Notes: a model not told the origin generated them from the sequence alone. 57,533 nt of DNA from Chloroherpetonaceae bacterium (GCA_025055975.1 JANWWM010000062.1:1-57533); one strand, 5' to 3'; shown: positions 7,488 to 16,143, counted from the stretch's first letter. A program made the numbers and translations.

Positions 7488-9031
7488 TGGAGATTCTCTC
7501 GCAACTCGACTTTGCGACGCTGCTGCGCGAAGCGTTCGCCTACTCGCCAAAAGAGCCGCTGATTTTCACGCGCCTTTACTTCTGGGGCTTTCTGCTCGTC
7601 GCGCTTCTTTTCTACGGAAGCGTTCATCGTCGCCCCGCGCTTCGCAACGCCTACCTGTTCTTGATGAGTTTCTTTTTCTACTACAAAACCGCGGGTCTGT
7701 TCTGCTTGACGCTGCTCGTCTCAACCTATGTGGATTATGTCTTGTCGCTGATAATGGGCGAATGGCGTCAAAAGCCGAAGCGGAACGCCGCGCTCTTGGC
7801 GTTTGGCGTTTCGCACAATCTGCTCCTGCTTGGCTACTTCAAATACGCCTACTTCTTCACGGAGAATTACAACGCGCTGATGCGGACGAATCATCACGTC
7901 TTCAACTACTTCGCGCATTGGTCGAACAGTTTCTTCGGAACGACGTTCGAGGTCGATAAAATCATTCTGCCGATTGGATTGTCGTTCTACACGTTTCAAA
8001 AAATCGGATACTTGGTCGATGTCAAGCGCGGCGACGTGAAGCCGATTTTGAGCTTTCTGGATTTCAGTTTCTTCATCTTTTTCTTTCCGCAACTGGTGGC
8101 GGGACCGATTTTGCGCGCGGCGCAGTTCGTTCCGCAACTCTATCGCCCGTTGCCGCACGAGGAGCGCGATTTCGGCGTGGCGGTCTTTTGGATTTTGAAG
8201 GGTCTCGTCAAAAAAATGTTCGTTTCGGATTACGTCTCGGTCAATTTTTTGGACCGAGTGTTTGCCAATCCTTCCGCATACACGGGCTTTGAGAATCTGA
8301 TGGCGTGCTACGGTTATTCGCTTCAGGTCTATTGCGATTTTTCGGGCTACACCGACATCGCCATCGGCGTTTCGCTCTTGTTTGGATTTCATCTGCCGCC
8401 GAATTTCAACGAGCCGCACAAGGCGCAGAACCCTTCGGAGTTTTGGCGGCGTTGGCACATCTCGCTCTCGAATTGGCTGCGCGATTACCTCTACATTCCG
8501 CTTGGAGGCAATCAAAAGGGAGAGTTCAGAACGAACTTGAACTTGATGATAACGATGCTTCTTGGGGGATTTTGGCACGGCGCGAGTTGGAACTTCGTCG
8601 TTTGGGGCGGCTTAAACGGACTTGGGCTTTTGTTTTATCGTTATTGGAAACGCATCAGTCCAATCAAGAACGACGATTCGTTGCCCGTCGTGGCGCTTTC
8701 CGTCGCGCTGACGTTTAGTTTCATCAGTTTCACGCGCATTTTCTTTCGCTCGCCCACGTTTGACCATGCGTTGGCGATGATTGGGAAAATCGCGGGGGGA
8801 GTGGAGTTCGCGCTGATTCCGAGCGTCGTTTCGGGTTACGCGCTTCCGTTCAGCGTGATGCTGTTCGGCTTCGTGGGACAGTGGCTACCAACGGCGTGGA
8901 AAGAGCAAGCGAAGGAATGGTTTGTCGCCATGCCCGCGCCCGTCAAGGTCGCCGTTTGTTCGCTCGTGGCGTTTGTGGTCTATCAAGCCATTTCCGCCGA
9001 TTTTCAGCCGTTCATTTATTTTCAGTTCTGA
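7487..9031 (+). CDS. MBOAT-family membrane O-acyltransferase (AlgI-like)
   Basis: 514 residues, the usual length of AlgI-type proteins, which carry acyl groups across the inner membrane for transfer to exported glycans by periplasmic SGNH partners. There are about ten hydrophobic segments, the family markers LPIGLSFYTFQKIGYLVD, FPQLVAGPILR, YGYSLQVYCDFSGYTDIA and FNEPHKAQNPSEFWRRWHISL, and the catalytic-His motif LGGFWHGASWNFVVWGG with His at residue 364. The start is fixed by the TGATG overlap with the preceding SGNH gene. Two SGNH partners upstream suggest one for transfer and one for editing, or two substrates; the glycan cannot be named. Confidence 0.93.
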   Translation: MEILSQLDFATLLREAFAYSPKEPLIFTRLYFWGFLLVALLFYGSVHRRPALRNAYLFLMSFFFYYKTAGLFCLTLLVSTYVDYVLSLIMGEWRQKPKRNAALLAFGVSHNLLLLGYFKYAYFFTENYNALMRTNHHVFNYFAHWSNSFFGTTFEVDKIILPIGLSFYTFQKIGYLVDVKRGDVKPILSFLDFSFFIFFFPQLVAGPILRAAQFVPQLYRPLPHEERDFGVAVFWILKGLVKKMFVSDYVSVNFLDRVFANPSAYTGFENLMACYGYSLQVYCDFSGYTDIAIGVSLLFGFHLPPNFNEPHKAQNPSEFWRRWHISLSNWLRDYLYIPLGGNQKGEFRTNLNLMITMLLGGFWHGASWNFVVWGGLNGLGLLFYRYWKRISPIKNDDSLPVVALSVALTFSFISFTRIFFRSPTFDHALAMIGKIAGGVEFALIPSVVSGYALPFSVMLFGFVGQWLPTAWKEQAKEWFVAMPAPVKVAVCSLVAFVVYQAISADFQPFIYFQF

Positions 9032-9075
9032 CTTCGGTCGGCGAAATTTTTTTTTCAAGGGTCGCTTCCGCAACG

Positions 9076-10335
9076 ATGCAACTCGATTTGTTCAGTTTGC
9101 TCGCCATCATTGCGGCGATTAGCGCGATTTTTTCATACGTCAACGTTCGCTTTCTCAAACTGCCGAACACGATTGGTTTGATGGCGCTGGCGCTCGCGCT
9201 GTCGCTCGTCGTCATCGTTCTCGGAAAAATCAATCCCGTCGCGTTGGAGTTCGTAACGAGCCTGATGAATCGCGTGGATTTTTCGGAGGTCGTGTTGGAA
9301 GCGATGTTGAGTTTCCTCTTGTTCGCGGGCGCGTTGCACGTCGATATGAACAAACTCGCCGAGCAAAAATGGGTGATTTTTTCGCTGGCGACGGTGGGCG
9401 TGTTGATTTCCACGTTCGTTTTGGGGACGCTGTTTTTCTACGCTTGCCTACTGTTCGGCTATCCCGTGCCGTATCTTTACGCGCTGCTTTTGGGCGCGCT
9501 CATTTCGCCAACCGACCCCATCGCCGTGCTCGGCATCTTGAAGGAAGCCAAAATTCCGAAGAGCATCGAGATCGCCATCACGGGCGAATCGCTCTTCAAC
9601 GACGGCGTGGGCGTGGTCGTCTTTCTCTCGATTTTGGAAATGGCGCGATTCGGCGCGACGGAAGCGACCGTGAGCGACGCGGCGATTCTCTTCGCAAAGG
9701 AAGTCTTCGGCGGAATCGGGCTGGGCTTGCTGTTCGGTTGGATCGTCTACAACCTGATGAAGTCCATCGACCACTATCAAACCGAAGTGTTGATGTCGGT
9801 CGGGTTGGTGATGGGCATTTACGCGCTGGCGCTGGCGTTGCATTTTTCCGCGCCGCTCGCGGTGGTGGCGTGCGGGCTGTTCATCGGAAACACGGGGCGC
9901 AACAGCGCGATGAGCGAACAAACGCTCGCGTATCTCGACAAATTTTGGGAACTCGTCGACGAGTTTATGAACGCCGTCCTGTTCGTTTTGATTGGCTTTG
10001 AAATCGTGTTGCTGACGTTCATCGGCAAATACTTTTGGCTTGGAATCGTCTCGATCGTGATGTCGCTTTTGGCGCGGTGGGTGGCGGTGTCGTTGCCGCT
10101 GTGGGCGTTGCGCTCGCGGACGAATCTCGGTTCGGAGGCGGGTTGGATTCTCACTTGGGGCGGATTGCGCGGCGGCATTTCCATCGCGCTCGCGCTTTCG
10201 CTTCCCGCCGAAATGAACCGCGAAGCGATTTTGTCGGTAACTTACATCGTCGTGATTTTCTCGATTCTCGTTCAAGGCTTGACGCTTGGCAAGCTCGTCA
10301 GGCGGCTCAACCCTGCGACGAGCGCGGCGCCGTAA
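9076..10335 (+). CDS. Na+(K+)/H+ antiporter, CPA1/NhaP family
   Basis: About 419 residues with twelve or so hydrophobic segments. Diagnostic CPA1 motifs are present: LISPTDPIAVLGILKEA, then TGESLFNDGVGVVVFLS with the paired Asn-Asp of the ion site, and TWGGLRGGISIALALSLP late in the protein. It exchanges cytoplasmic Na+ or K+ for protons at the inner membrane. ATG at 9076 is chosen because the upstream in-frame extension overlaps the MBOAT gene and does not look like a membrane protein; MQLDLFSLLAIIAAI begins the first segment. No cytosolic regulatory domain is seen. It lies 45 bp after the MBOAT gene and 15 bp before argC. Confidence 0.93.
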   Translation: MQLDLFSLLAIIAAISAIFSYVNVRFLKLPNTIGLMALALALSLVVIVLGKINPVALEFVTSLMNRVDFSEVVLEAMLSFLLFAGALHVDMNKLAEQKWVIFSLATVGVLISTFVLGTLFFYACLLFGYPVPYLYALLLGALISPTDPIAVLGILKEAKIPKSIEIAITGESLFNDGVGVVVFLSILEMARFGATEATVSDAAILFAKEVFGGIGLGLLFGWIVYNLMKSIDHYQTEVLMSVGLVMGIYALALALHFSAPLAVVACGLFIGNTGRNSAMSEQTLAYLDKFWELVDEFMNAVLFVLIGFEIVLLTFIGKYFWLGIVSIVMSLLARWVAVSLPLWALRSRTNLGSEAGWILTWGGLRGGISIALALSLPAEMNREAILSVTYIVVIFSILVQGLTLGKLVRRLNPATSAAP

Positions 10336-10350
10336 TTCGTTTTTCGTCGC

Positions 10351-11376
10351 GTGAAAAAACTCGTTGGAACGTCCGTCGTCGGCGCGTCGGGCTATTCGGG
10401 CGCGGAGTTGTTGCGCTTTTTGCTTCGGCATCGGGGCGCGCGCATTGATAGGCTCTTTGCCAATGCGTCGGCGGGAAAAACGCTCGCCGACCTTTATCCC
10501 GATTTTCGCGGCAGGCTTGAAAAAACCTTCGAGCCGTATTCGCTGGAAGCGGCGTTGGAAAGCGATTGCGTCTTTTTGGCGCTTCCGTCGGGCGAAGCGA
10601 TGACGATCGCGCCCAAACTCATCGAGCGCGGCAAAACCGTCATCGACTTGGGCGGCGATTTTCGCTTGCGCGACGTGGCGCAATACGAAAAATTCTACAA
10701 ACGCAAGCACGCCGCGCCAAACCTCTTGCCCCTCGCGGTTTATGGCTTGGCGGAGTGGAACGCCGAGAAAATCAAATCGGCGAAACTCGTCGCCAACCCC
10801 GGTTGCTATCCGACGAGCGCGCTGCTACCGCTTTTGCCGCTCTTGAAAGAGCGATTGATTGAACCGACGAACATCGTCATCGTTGCGATGTCGGGCGTTT
10901 CGGGCGCGGGGCGAAAAGCGGACATCGATCTTTCATTCGCGGAAGTGAGCGATTCCGTCAAGGCGTATCGCGTCGGCGAGCATCAACACTTGCCCGAAAT
11001 CAAGCAAACGCTCGAAGACTTGACGGGGCAGAAGGTTTCGCTCTCGTTCGTGCCGCACTTGATTCCGACGACGCGCGGCATCTACGCCACGATTCACGCG
11101 ACGCTGGCGCAAGGCGCCACTTCGGAAAAAATTTTCGCCGCGTTTGAACGATATTACCGCGAAAAGCCGTTTGTGCGCTACCTGCGCGATCGCATTCCCG
11201 AACTCAAAGGCGTTCTGCGCTTGAACTTTTGCGACATCGGCTTCCGAACGTTCGACGAAACGAATCAACTGATTTTGTGCTCGGCGATCGATAATCTCGT
11301 CAAAGGAGCGGCGGGACAAGCGGTTCAAAACTTCAACCTTATCTTCGGCTTCGACGAAACCGAATCACTGCCATAA
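10351..11376 (+). CDS. argC: N-acetyl-gamma-glutamyl-phosphate reductase
   Basis: 341 residues from GTG at 10351. Third step of arginine synthesis: NADPH-dependent reduction of N-acetylglutamyl phosphate to the semialdehyde. The N-terminal NADP loop reads VVGASGYSGAELLR (residues 8-21); the catalytic cysteine sits in NPGCYPTSALL (Cys152); the dimer/catalytic region contains SGVSGAGRKA and VPHLIPTTRGIYATI. Length is as expected. It starts 15 bp after the antiporter gene and stops 5 bp before argJ. No ArgR-like palindrome was seen just upstream. Confidence 0.97.
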   Translation: MKKLVGTSVVGASGYSGAELLRFLLRHRGARIDRLFANASAGKTLADLYPDFRGRLEKTFEPYSLEAALESDCVFLALPSGEAMTIAPKLIERGKTVIDLGGDFRLRDVAQYEKFYKRKHAAPNLLPLAVYGLAEWNAEKIKSAKLVANPGCYPTSALLPLLPLLKERLIEPTNIVIVAMSGVSGAGRKADIDLSFAEVSDSVKAYRVGEHQHLPEIKQTLEDLTGQKVSLSFVPHLIPTTRGIYATIHATLAQGATSEKIFAAFERYYREKPFVRYLRDRIPELKGVLRLNFCDIGFRTFDETNQLILCSAIDNLVKGAAGQAVQNFNLIFGFDETESLP

Positions 11377-11381
11377 CGACG

Positions 11382-12596
11382 ATGAGAAGCGACTTCAAAC
11401 GAATCTCAGGCGGCGTTTGCGCGCCCAAAGGATTCAAGGCGAGCGCGGTTCAAGTTCCGATTCGCAAACTCAAAAAAGATCTCGCGCTTATCGTTTCGGA
11501 AAAGCCTGCCGCCATCGCGGGCGTTTTCACGCGCAATCGAGTCGCCGCCGCGCCGATTGAGGTTTGCAAGGCGCAACTGAAAAAATCCTCGCTCTGCTCC
11601 GCCGTCGTCGTCAATTCGGGCAACGCCAACGCTTGCACGGGCGAAAAGGGATTGCAAGACGCTTGGGCGATCGTCCGCGAAACCGCGAAAACGTTGGGCG
11701 TTCCCGACTCGCAAGTCTTCGTGGGCTCGACGGGCGTGATTGGTCAGTTCTTGCCAATTGATGGCATCTTGGCGGCGATTCCGAACCTGTGCGCCTCGCT
11801 TTCACGAGACGGCGGAGGCGACGTCGCCGAAGCCATTATGACGACCGACACCGCGAAGAAAGAAATGGCGATTGAGTTTGAGCTCGAGGGCAAGAGCGTC
11901 CGAATCGGCGGGGTCGCCAAAGGCGCGGGAATGATCGCGCCCAACATGGGAACGATGCTCGCCTTCATAACGACCGACATCAACATTGCGCAACCCCTGT
12001 TGCAAAAAGCGTTGAGCGCTGGCGTTCAAAAATCCTTCAACCGCGTCAGCGTCGACGGCGACGAAAGCACGAACGACATGGCGCTTCTGCTCGCCAACGG
12101 ACTTGCCGACAACGCGCTCATCGCCGAAGAAGGCGACGCATTCGAGCGGTTTCAAGCGGCGTTGGAATTCGTGATGGTCGAACTCGCCAAGCTCATCGCG
12201 CGCGACGGCGAAGGCGCGACGAAGTTCGTCGAAATCACCGTGAGCGGCGCGCGAAGCGAACACGACGCGGAAGTGATGGCTCGAACCGTCGCCAATTCAA
12301 GCCTCGTCAAAACCGCTCTGCACGGCGAAGACCCAAACTGGGGACGAATCATCGCCGCGCTCGGCTATTCGCGCATCGACTTCCTGCCCGAAAAAGTCGA
12401 AATCTATTTCGGCGACGCGCCCGTTCTCAAACAAAATTTCCAAATCGTCTTGGACGAAGCCAAAGCCAAAGCCGAACTCTCCAAGCGCGACGTTTCCGTG
12501 CGCATCAACTTGAACTTGGGCGAATGCTCGGCGACGTTTTGGACGTGCGACCTGTCGGAAAAATACGTGGAAATCAACGGGAGCTATCGCTCGTAG
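11382..12596 (+). CDS. argJ: glutamate N-acetyltransferase / ornithine acetyltransferase
   Basis: 404 residues. ArgJ moves the acetyl group from N-acetylornithine to glutamate (cyclic pathway) and in many species also makes N-acetylglutamate from acetyl-CoA. The precursor self-cleaves into alpha and beta chains at KGAGMIAPNMGTMLAF: the nucleophile Thr is residue 191, and the residue before it is Gly rather than the usual Ala. Other family features are TRNRVAAAPIEVCK, VNSGNANACTGEKG, VDGDESTNDM and EDPNWGRIIAA. It follows argC by 5 bp. Downstream there is a 486-bp gap before the next gene. Confidence 0.97.
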   Translation: MRSDFKRISGGVCAPKGFKASAVQVPIRKLKKDLALIVSEKPAAIAGVFTRNRVAAAPIEVCKAQLKKSSLCSAVVVNSGNANACTGEKGLQDAWAIVRETAKTLGVPDSQVFVGSTGVIGQFLPIDGILAAIPNLCASLSRDGGGDVAEAIMTTDTAKKEMAIEFELEGKSVRIGGVAKGAGMIAPNMGTMLAFITTDINIAQPLLQKALSAGVQKSFNRVSVDGDESTNDMALLLANGLADNALIAEEGDAFERFQAALEFVMVELAKLIARDGEGATKFVEITVSGARSEHDAEVMARTVANSSLVKTALHGEDPNWGRIIAALGYSRIDFLPEKVEIYFGDAPVLKQNFQIVLDEAKAKAELSKRDVSVRINLNLGECSATFWTCDLSEKYVEINGSYRS

Positions 12597-12700
12597 GCGG
12601 CTGACCGCGCGTCGCGTTTAGCGTCAAACGTTGAATGCGCGCGAGCGCGTTTTCCGTCGTCCCTTGCGCGCTTGCTGGTCGTTTTGCGCAAAATCGCAGG

Positions 12701-12728
12701 TCATTCCGAGCGCAAGCGAGGAATCCGC
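12701..12728 (+). repeat. dispersed intergenic repeat (TCATTCCGAGC...GAGGAATC type)
   Basis: TCATTCCGAGCGCAAGCGAG followed by GAATCCGC. Related sequences, in either orientation, occur at 16001-16060, 16109-16143, 16211-16270, 53721-53757 and 53778-53814, always between genes. Confidence 0.75.
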
Positions 12729-12950
12729 GAAGGAATGCGAGTTTAACGCCCTCGCCTTTTTGGAAGCGGAGCATTCGCTCCGCCGCGCCGCGTTCAAGGC
12801 GGCAACGCTCTCGCCTGATGCGATTCAAACGACGAGAATGAAACGAGGACGCAAAGCGGTTTGACGCCTTACGTTTTAAGCCAAATTCCTTCGGTCGCCT
12901 TCGCCGTTAAGGCGAGTCGAGAACGTTCGCCCCGACGCGAAAAAATTTTT

Positions 12951-12976
12951 ATGCAAACTCTTGCATAATTATGCAA
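12951..12976. promoter_or_regulatory. candidate ArgR operator (ARG box)
   Basis: A perfect 16-bp palindrome TTGCATAATTATGCAA lies at 12961-12976 and matches the known ARG-box form TGNATWWWWATNCA. A third half-site ATGCAA at 12951-12956 forms an overlapping imperfect palindrome with the TTGCAT at 12961. The three half-sites start at 12951, 12961 and 12971, exactly one helical turn apart. The site is 106 bp before a unit that ends in argR, so autoregulation by ArgR-arginine is the natural reading. Confidence 0.8.
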
Positions 12977-12989
12977 AAACGCTCATAAT
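12961..12989 (+). promoter_or_regulatory. candidate promoter for GNAT-argB-argF-argR
   Basis: TTGCAT at 12961-12966 and CATAAT at 12984-12989 are separated by exactly 17 bp, a good sigma-70 type spacing with a strong -10. The -35 element is the centre of the ARG-box palindrome, so repressor binding would block polymerase. Confidence 0.55.
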
Positions 12990-13082
12990 TGCGCCGAAAC
13001 GAATTTCGGTTCGTTTTCAAAGTCCGACCGTCGCTCGTCGGGCTTTTTCTTTCTTGGCAAGAAAAACCATCGTCGAAACGAA

Positions 13083-13574
13083 ATGGAAACGCAACCACGC
13101 TTTTTCGTCAGCGCGGACAAATCGCTTTTGGACATCGAGACGATTCACGGCTTTTTGACGAACTGCCATTGGGCGAAAGGCATTTCGCGCGAGCTTGTCG
13201 AAAAGTCGATTCGTCATTCGCTTTGCTTTGGCGTTTATGAGGTCGCGCAAGGCAAGCGCAAGCAAGTGGGCTTCGCAAGGGTGATTTCGGACTTTGCCAC
13301 GTTCGCGTATCTCTCCGACGTGTTCGTGCTCGAGACGCATCGGGGCAACGATTTGTCCAAGCTACTGCTCGGCGAGATTATGAAACACCCCGAACTGCAA
13401 GGGCTTCGCCGTTGGATGCTCGTAACCACCAACGCGCATGGGCTTTACGAGCGATTCGGATTTGCCGCGCCCGCGTTTCCCGAAAAAATAATGGAGATTT
13501 TCGTGCCGAACCTCTACGAAAAAGAAGCCGAACTTTTGCGCGCCATCGAATCCGAAAAAACTTGCCCGAAATGA
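13083..13574 (+). CDS. GNAT-family N-acetyltransferase
   Basis: 163 residues with the GNAT fold: IHGFLTNCHWAKGISRE at the start, a central strand pair (CFGVYEV, VGFARVISDF), the acetyl-CoA loop around LETHRGNDLSKLLL (R/Q-x-x-G-x-G/A-like RGNDLS) and a C-terminal HGLYERFGF. Residues here match a common stand-alone GNAT group of unknown substrate rather than ArgA. It is the first gene after the ARG box and overlaps argB by 4 bp (ATGA, 13571-13574), so it is arginine-regulated if that operator is real. It might acetylate glutamate or an arginine intermediate, but that is inference from position only. Confidence 0.85.
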   Translation: METQPRFFVSADKSLLDIETIHGFLTNCHWAKGISRELVEKSIRHSLCFGVYEVAQGKRKQVGFARVISDFATFAYLSDVFVLETHRGNDLSKLLLGEIMKHPELQGLRRWMLVTTNAHGLYERFGFAAPAFPEKIMEIFVPNLYEKEAELLRAIESEKTCPK

Positions 13575-14461
13575 CCAAAGAGGAAGTCTTGATAGAAGCT
13601 CTGCCGTATATCCAAACCTACGAGGGCAAAACCTTCGTCGTCAAGTTCGGCGGCGCGGTGATGGTCGAAGAAAACTTGAAACGCGCGTTTGCCAAAGACG
13701 CGACGATGCTCAAAAAGTTGGGCATCAACATCGTCGTCGCGCACGGGGGCGGCAAGGAAATCACCAAAATCGCCGACGCTTTCGGCATCGAGACGCGCTT
13801 CGTCAACGGACTGCGCTACACCGACGAAAAAACGCTCGAAGCCGTCTTGATGGGGCTTTGCTCGCTCAACAAGGAAATCGCGGGACTCATCACGAAAAAC
13901 GGCGGCAACGCGATTGGCTTGTGCGGCGCGGACGCGGCGTTGCTCAAAGCCAAAAAACTCGTCAGCGAAATAGATCTGGGCTTCGTCGGCGAAGTCGTCG
14001 GAGTCAACGTCGCCTTGCTCGAGCTCTTGATGAAAAACGAGATGATTCCCGTCGTCGCTCCCATCGGAATGGGCGAGCGAGGCGAACTCTACAACATCAA
14101 CGCCGACGCGGTCGCTTCCGCCATCGCCATCGCGCTCAAAGCCGAAAAGCTCGTTTATCTCTCCGACATCGAAGGCGTGATGGTCGACGGCAAGCGAATG
14201 CCCTCGCTCAATCGCGCGCAAGCGACCACGCTCATTCAGGAAGGCAAAATTTGCGGCGGAATGATTCCGAAGGTGAACTCCGCCTTCGAAGCCATCGAAG
14301 CGGGCGTGAAAAAAGTTCGCTTCATCGACGGCAGAATCAAGCACTCGCTCTTGCTGGAAGTTTTCACGAGCGACGGCGTGGGCACGGAAATCACGAGCGA
14401 CAACGAAACGGCTCGCCTCGCCGCGTTCGCCGACGATGTGGACGGGAAAAACGAACCATAA
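13571..14461 (+). CDS. argB: acetylglutamate kinase
   Basis: 296 residues. ArgB phosphorylates N-acetylglutamate with ATP, the usual feedback-controlled step in cyclic pathways. Amino-acid-kinase motifs: FVVKFGGAVM (phosphate binding Lys), VVAHGGGKEI, NGLRYTDEKTLEAV, the substrate loop NGGNAIGLCGADA, VYLSDIEGV and GGMIPKVNSAFEAIEAGVKK. The start is the ATG that overlaps the GNAT stop; a much longer in-frame extension upstream is only the shadow of that gene. Followed 21 bp later by argF. Confidence 0.97.
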   Translation: MTKEEVLIEALPYIQTYEGKTFVVKFGGAVMVEENLKRAFAKDATMLKKLGINIVVAHGGGKEITKIADAFGIETRFVNGLRYTDEKTLEAVLMGLCSLNKEIAGLITKNGGNAIGLCGADAALLKAKKLVSEIDLGFVGEVVGVNVALLELLMKNEMIPVVAPIGMGERGELYNINADAVASAIAIALKAEKLVYLSDIEGVMVDGKRMPSLNRAQATTLIQEGKICGGMIPKVNSAFEAIEAGVKKVRFIDGRIKHSLLLEVFTSDGVGTEITSDNETARLAAFADDVDGKNEP

Positions 14462-14482
14462 CGCAAAACTCAACTTCGAGCG

Positions 14483-15433
14483 ATGAAAGATTTTCTCTCC
14501 ATTTTGGATTTTGCGACGGAAGAGATTTGGGAAATCTTTGAGCTTGCCGACAGGCTGAAATACGACGCTTCCAAGCCGCTCGCGGGCAAAACGGTGGCGA
14601 TGATTTTTCAGAAGCCGTCGCTGCGCACGCGCGTGTCGTTTGAAGCGGGCGTCGTTCAACTCGGCGGGCACCCCGTTTGTCTGTCGCAGGAGTCGATTGG
14701 GCTTGGCAAGCGCGAGAGCGTCGCCGACGTCGCGCGCGTGCTTTCGCGTTACAACGACCTTATCGTCGCGCGCGTCTTCGAACACGACGATCTCATCGAG
14801 ATGGCGCGCCACGCGAGCGTTCCCGTCATCAACGCGCTCTCCGACCTCTCGCACCCGTGCCAAGTTCTCGCGGACGCATACACGATGCGCCAACGCGGAA
14901 AACTCTTCGAAGGCGCGAAAGTCGTCTTCGTGGGCGACGGCAACAACGTGGCGAACTCGTGGCTCGAACTGGCGGCGCGTCTGCCGATTCATTTCGTTCT
15001 CGCGTCGCCCAAAGGCTACGCGCCCAACGCCGAACTCTTGCGAATCGCCACGTCGAGCGGCGTGGGCAAGGTCGAAATCGTTCATAATCCGCAAGCGGCG
15101 GTTTGGGACGCGGACGTCGTCTATGGCGACGTGTGGACGAGCATGGGGCAAGAAGCCGAAAGCGAAACGCGCAAACGCGATTTCGCCTCGTATCAAATCA
15201 ACGCCGACCTGATGCGCTACGCCAAGCCCGACGCGATATTTATGCATTGCTTGCCCGCCCGCCGAGGCGAAGAAGTTACCGACGAGGTCATCGATTCGCC
15301 GCAATCGGTCGTCTTCGACCAAGCCGAAAATCGCTTGCACGTTCAAAAGGCGATCATGGCGAAACTCGTCGAGCAGCATTACGCGCCCGCGTTTTCGCCA
15401 ACGCCAAAAGCGAAAAACAGAAAGAAACGATGA
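14483..15433 (+). CDS. argF: ornithine carbamoyltransferase
   Basis: 316 residues. It joins carbamoyl phosphate and ornithine to citrulline. The carbamoyl-phosphate loop reads KPSLRTRVSFE (SLRTR at 46-50; a Leu replaces Thr of the usual STRTR), the HPCQ signature is at 124-127, and the ornithine/catalytic-Cys loop FMHCLPARRG has HCLP at 255-258. DGNNVANSW is the conserved hinge motif. ATG at 14483, 21 bp after argB. The SLRTR variant occurs in some OTCase-like enzymes including acetylornithine carbamoyltransferases of the Bacteroidota; the presence of ArgJ argues for true OTCase here, but N-acetyl- or N-succinylornithine use is worth keeping in mind. Confidence 0.93.
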   Translation: MKDFLSILDFATEEIWEIFELADRLKYDASKPLAGKTVAMIFQKPSLRTRVSFEAGVVQLGGHPVCLSQESIGLGKRESVADVARVLSRYNDLIVARVFEHDDLIEMARHASVPVINALSDLSHPCQVLADAYTMRQRGKLFEGAKVVFVGDGNNVANSWLELAARLPIHFVLASPKGYAPNAELLRIATSSGVGKVEIVHNPQAAVWDADVVYGDVWTSMGQEAESETRKRDFASYQINADLMRYAKPDAIFMHCLPARRGEEVTDEVIDSPQSVVFDQAENRLHVQKAIMAKLVEQHYAPAFSPTPKAKNRKKR

Positions 15434-15500
15434 AACCTCCGTTGATTTTGCGTCAACTTTGATGAGCGAAACGAAGTCAATCGCAAACCGAAACGAAACT

Positions 15501-15956
15501 ATGGGCAAGGCAGAACGACAATTGGCGATCAAGGAAATCATCTCGACCAAAGACATCGCAAGCCAAGAAGAACTCGCCAAAGAATTGTTGCGAAAAGGCT
15601 TCGAAGTCAATCAAGCCACGCTCTCGCGCGACATGAAGGAACTGGGCATCGCCAAAGTCATCACCGCTGACGGCGTATGGTATCAGTTGCAACCCGACAA
15701 CGAAGCGCAACGGCTCAAAATGCTTCTCGCCTACGAGATCGAGTCCATTCAATCCAACGATTGCATGGTCGTCGTCAAAACCTTGCGCGGCAGAGCCTCA
15801 GGCGTAGCGGAGATTCTCGACCGGTTGCAAATACCCGACATCTTGGGCACGATCGCGGGCGACGACACGATTTTCATCGCGCCCACGTCGTCGAAGAAAA
15901 TTCCCGTCATCGTCAAGCGCATCAAAGAAGCCGTGTTGCAATCGGAGGAAAAGTGA
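15501..15956 (+). CDS. argR: arginine repressor
   Basis: 151 residues from ATG at 15501, the usual ArgR size; an in-frame ATG at 15462 would add a 13-residue unstructured leader. The winged-helix DNA-binding domain is residues about 5-70 (SQEELAKELLRKGFEVNQAT, then LSRDMKELGIAKV). The C-terminal hexamerisation and arginine-binding domain has the diagnostic GTIAGDDTIFIAP, in which the paired Asp residues bind arginine. It is the last gene of the unit headed by the candidate ARG box at 12951-12976. Confidence 0.96.
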   Translation: MGKAERQLAIKEIISTKDIASQEELAKELLRKGFEVNQATLSRDMKELGIAKVITADGVWYQLQPDNEAQRLKMLLAYEIESIQSNDCMVVVKTLRGRASGVAEILDRLQIPDILGTIAGDDTIFIAPTSSKKIPVIVKRIKEAVLQSEEK

Positions 15957-16000
15957 CCGCCTCTCATCGAAACGATTTTACATTGCGCCAATCGGCGCGA

Positions 16001-16060
16001 TTCGCAATCGTTTGCGGATTCCTCGCATTCGCTCGGAACGACGGCAAAGAAACGCTTGGA
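16001..16060 (+). repeat. 60-bp intergenic repeat, copy 1
   Basis: Matches 16211-16270 at 59 of 60 positions (A at 16041 versus G at 16251), same orientation, 150 bp apart. Its core is the inverse of the GTCATTCCGAGCG...GAGGAATCCGC element. Confidence 0.9.
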
Positions 16061-16108
16061 ATGACGACAAAACTCTCGAAATCGCAACATGCGGGCAGAA
16101 AACGATTG

Positions 16109-16143
16109 TCATTCTGAACGGAGCGAAGCGCAGCGAAGAATCC
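16109..16143 (+). repeat. intergenic repeat (GTCATTCTGAACGGAGCGAA type), copy 1
   Basis: GTCATTCTGAACGGAGCGAA followed by GCGCAGCGAAGAATCC. It matches 53779-53813 except for one base, 37 kb away. The ends (GTCATTC / GAAGAATCC) are partly complementary. Confidence 0.85.

Larger units (their letters stand above)
12597..13082 (+). other. intergenic region between argJ and the GNAT-argB unit
   Basis: 486 bp without a convincing gene; the open frames here are low-complexity shadows. It holds a dispersed repeat element at 12701-12728, a perfect hairpin GCGGAGC-ATTC-GCTCCGC at 12766-12783, and at its right end an AT-rich block with three ATGCAA/TTGCAT half-sites and a promoter-like sequence, annotated separately. 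Confidence 0.8.

Noticed and set aside
13514-15610. 698-codon minus-strand open frame across argB, argF and argR
   Set aside because: Shadow of three well-recognised arginine genes.
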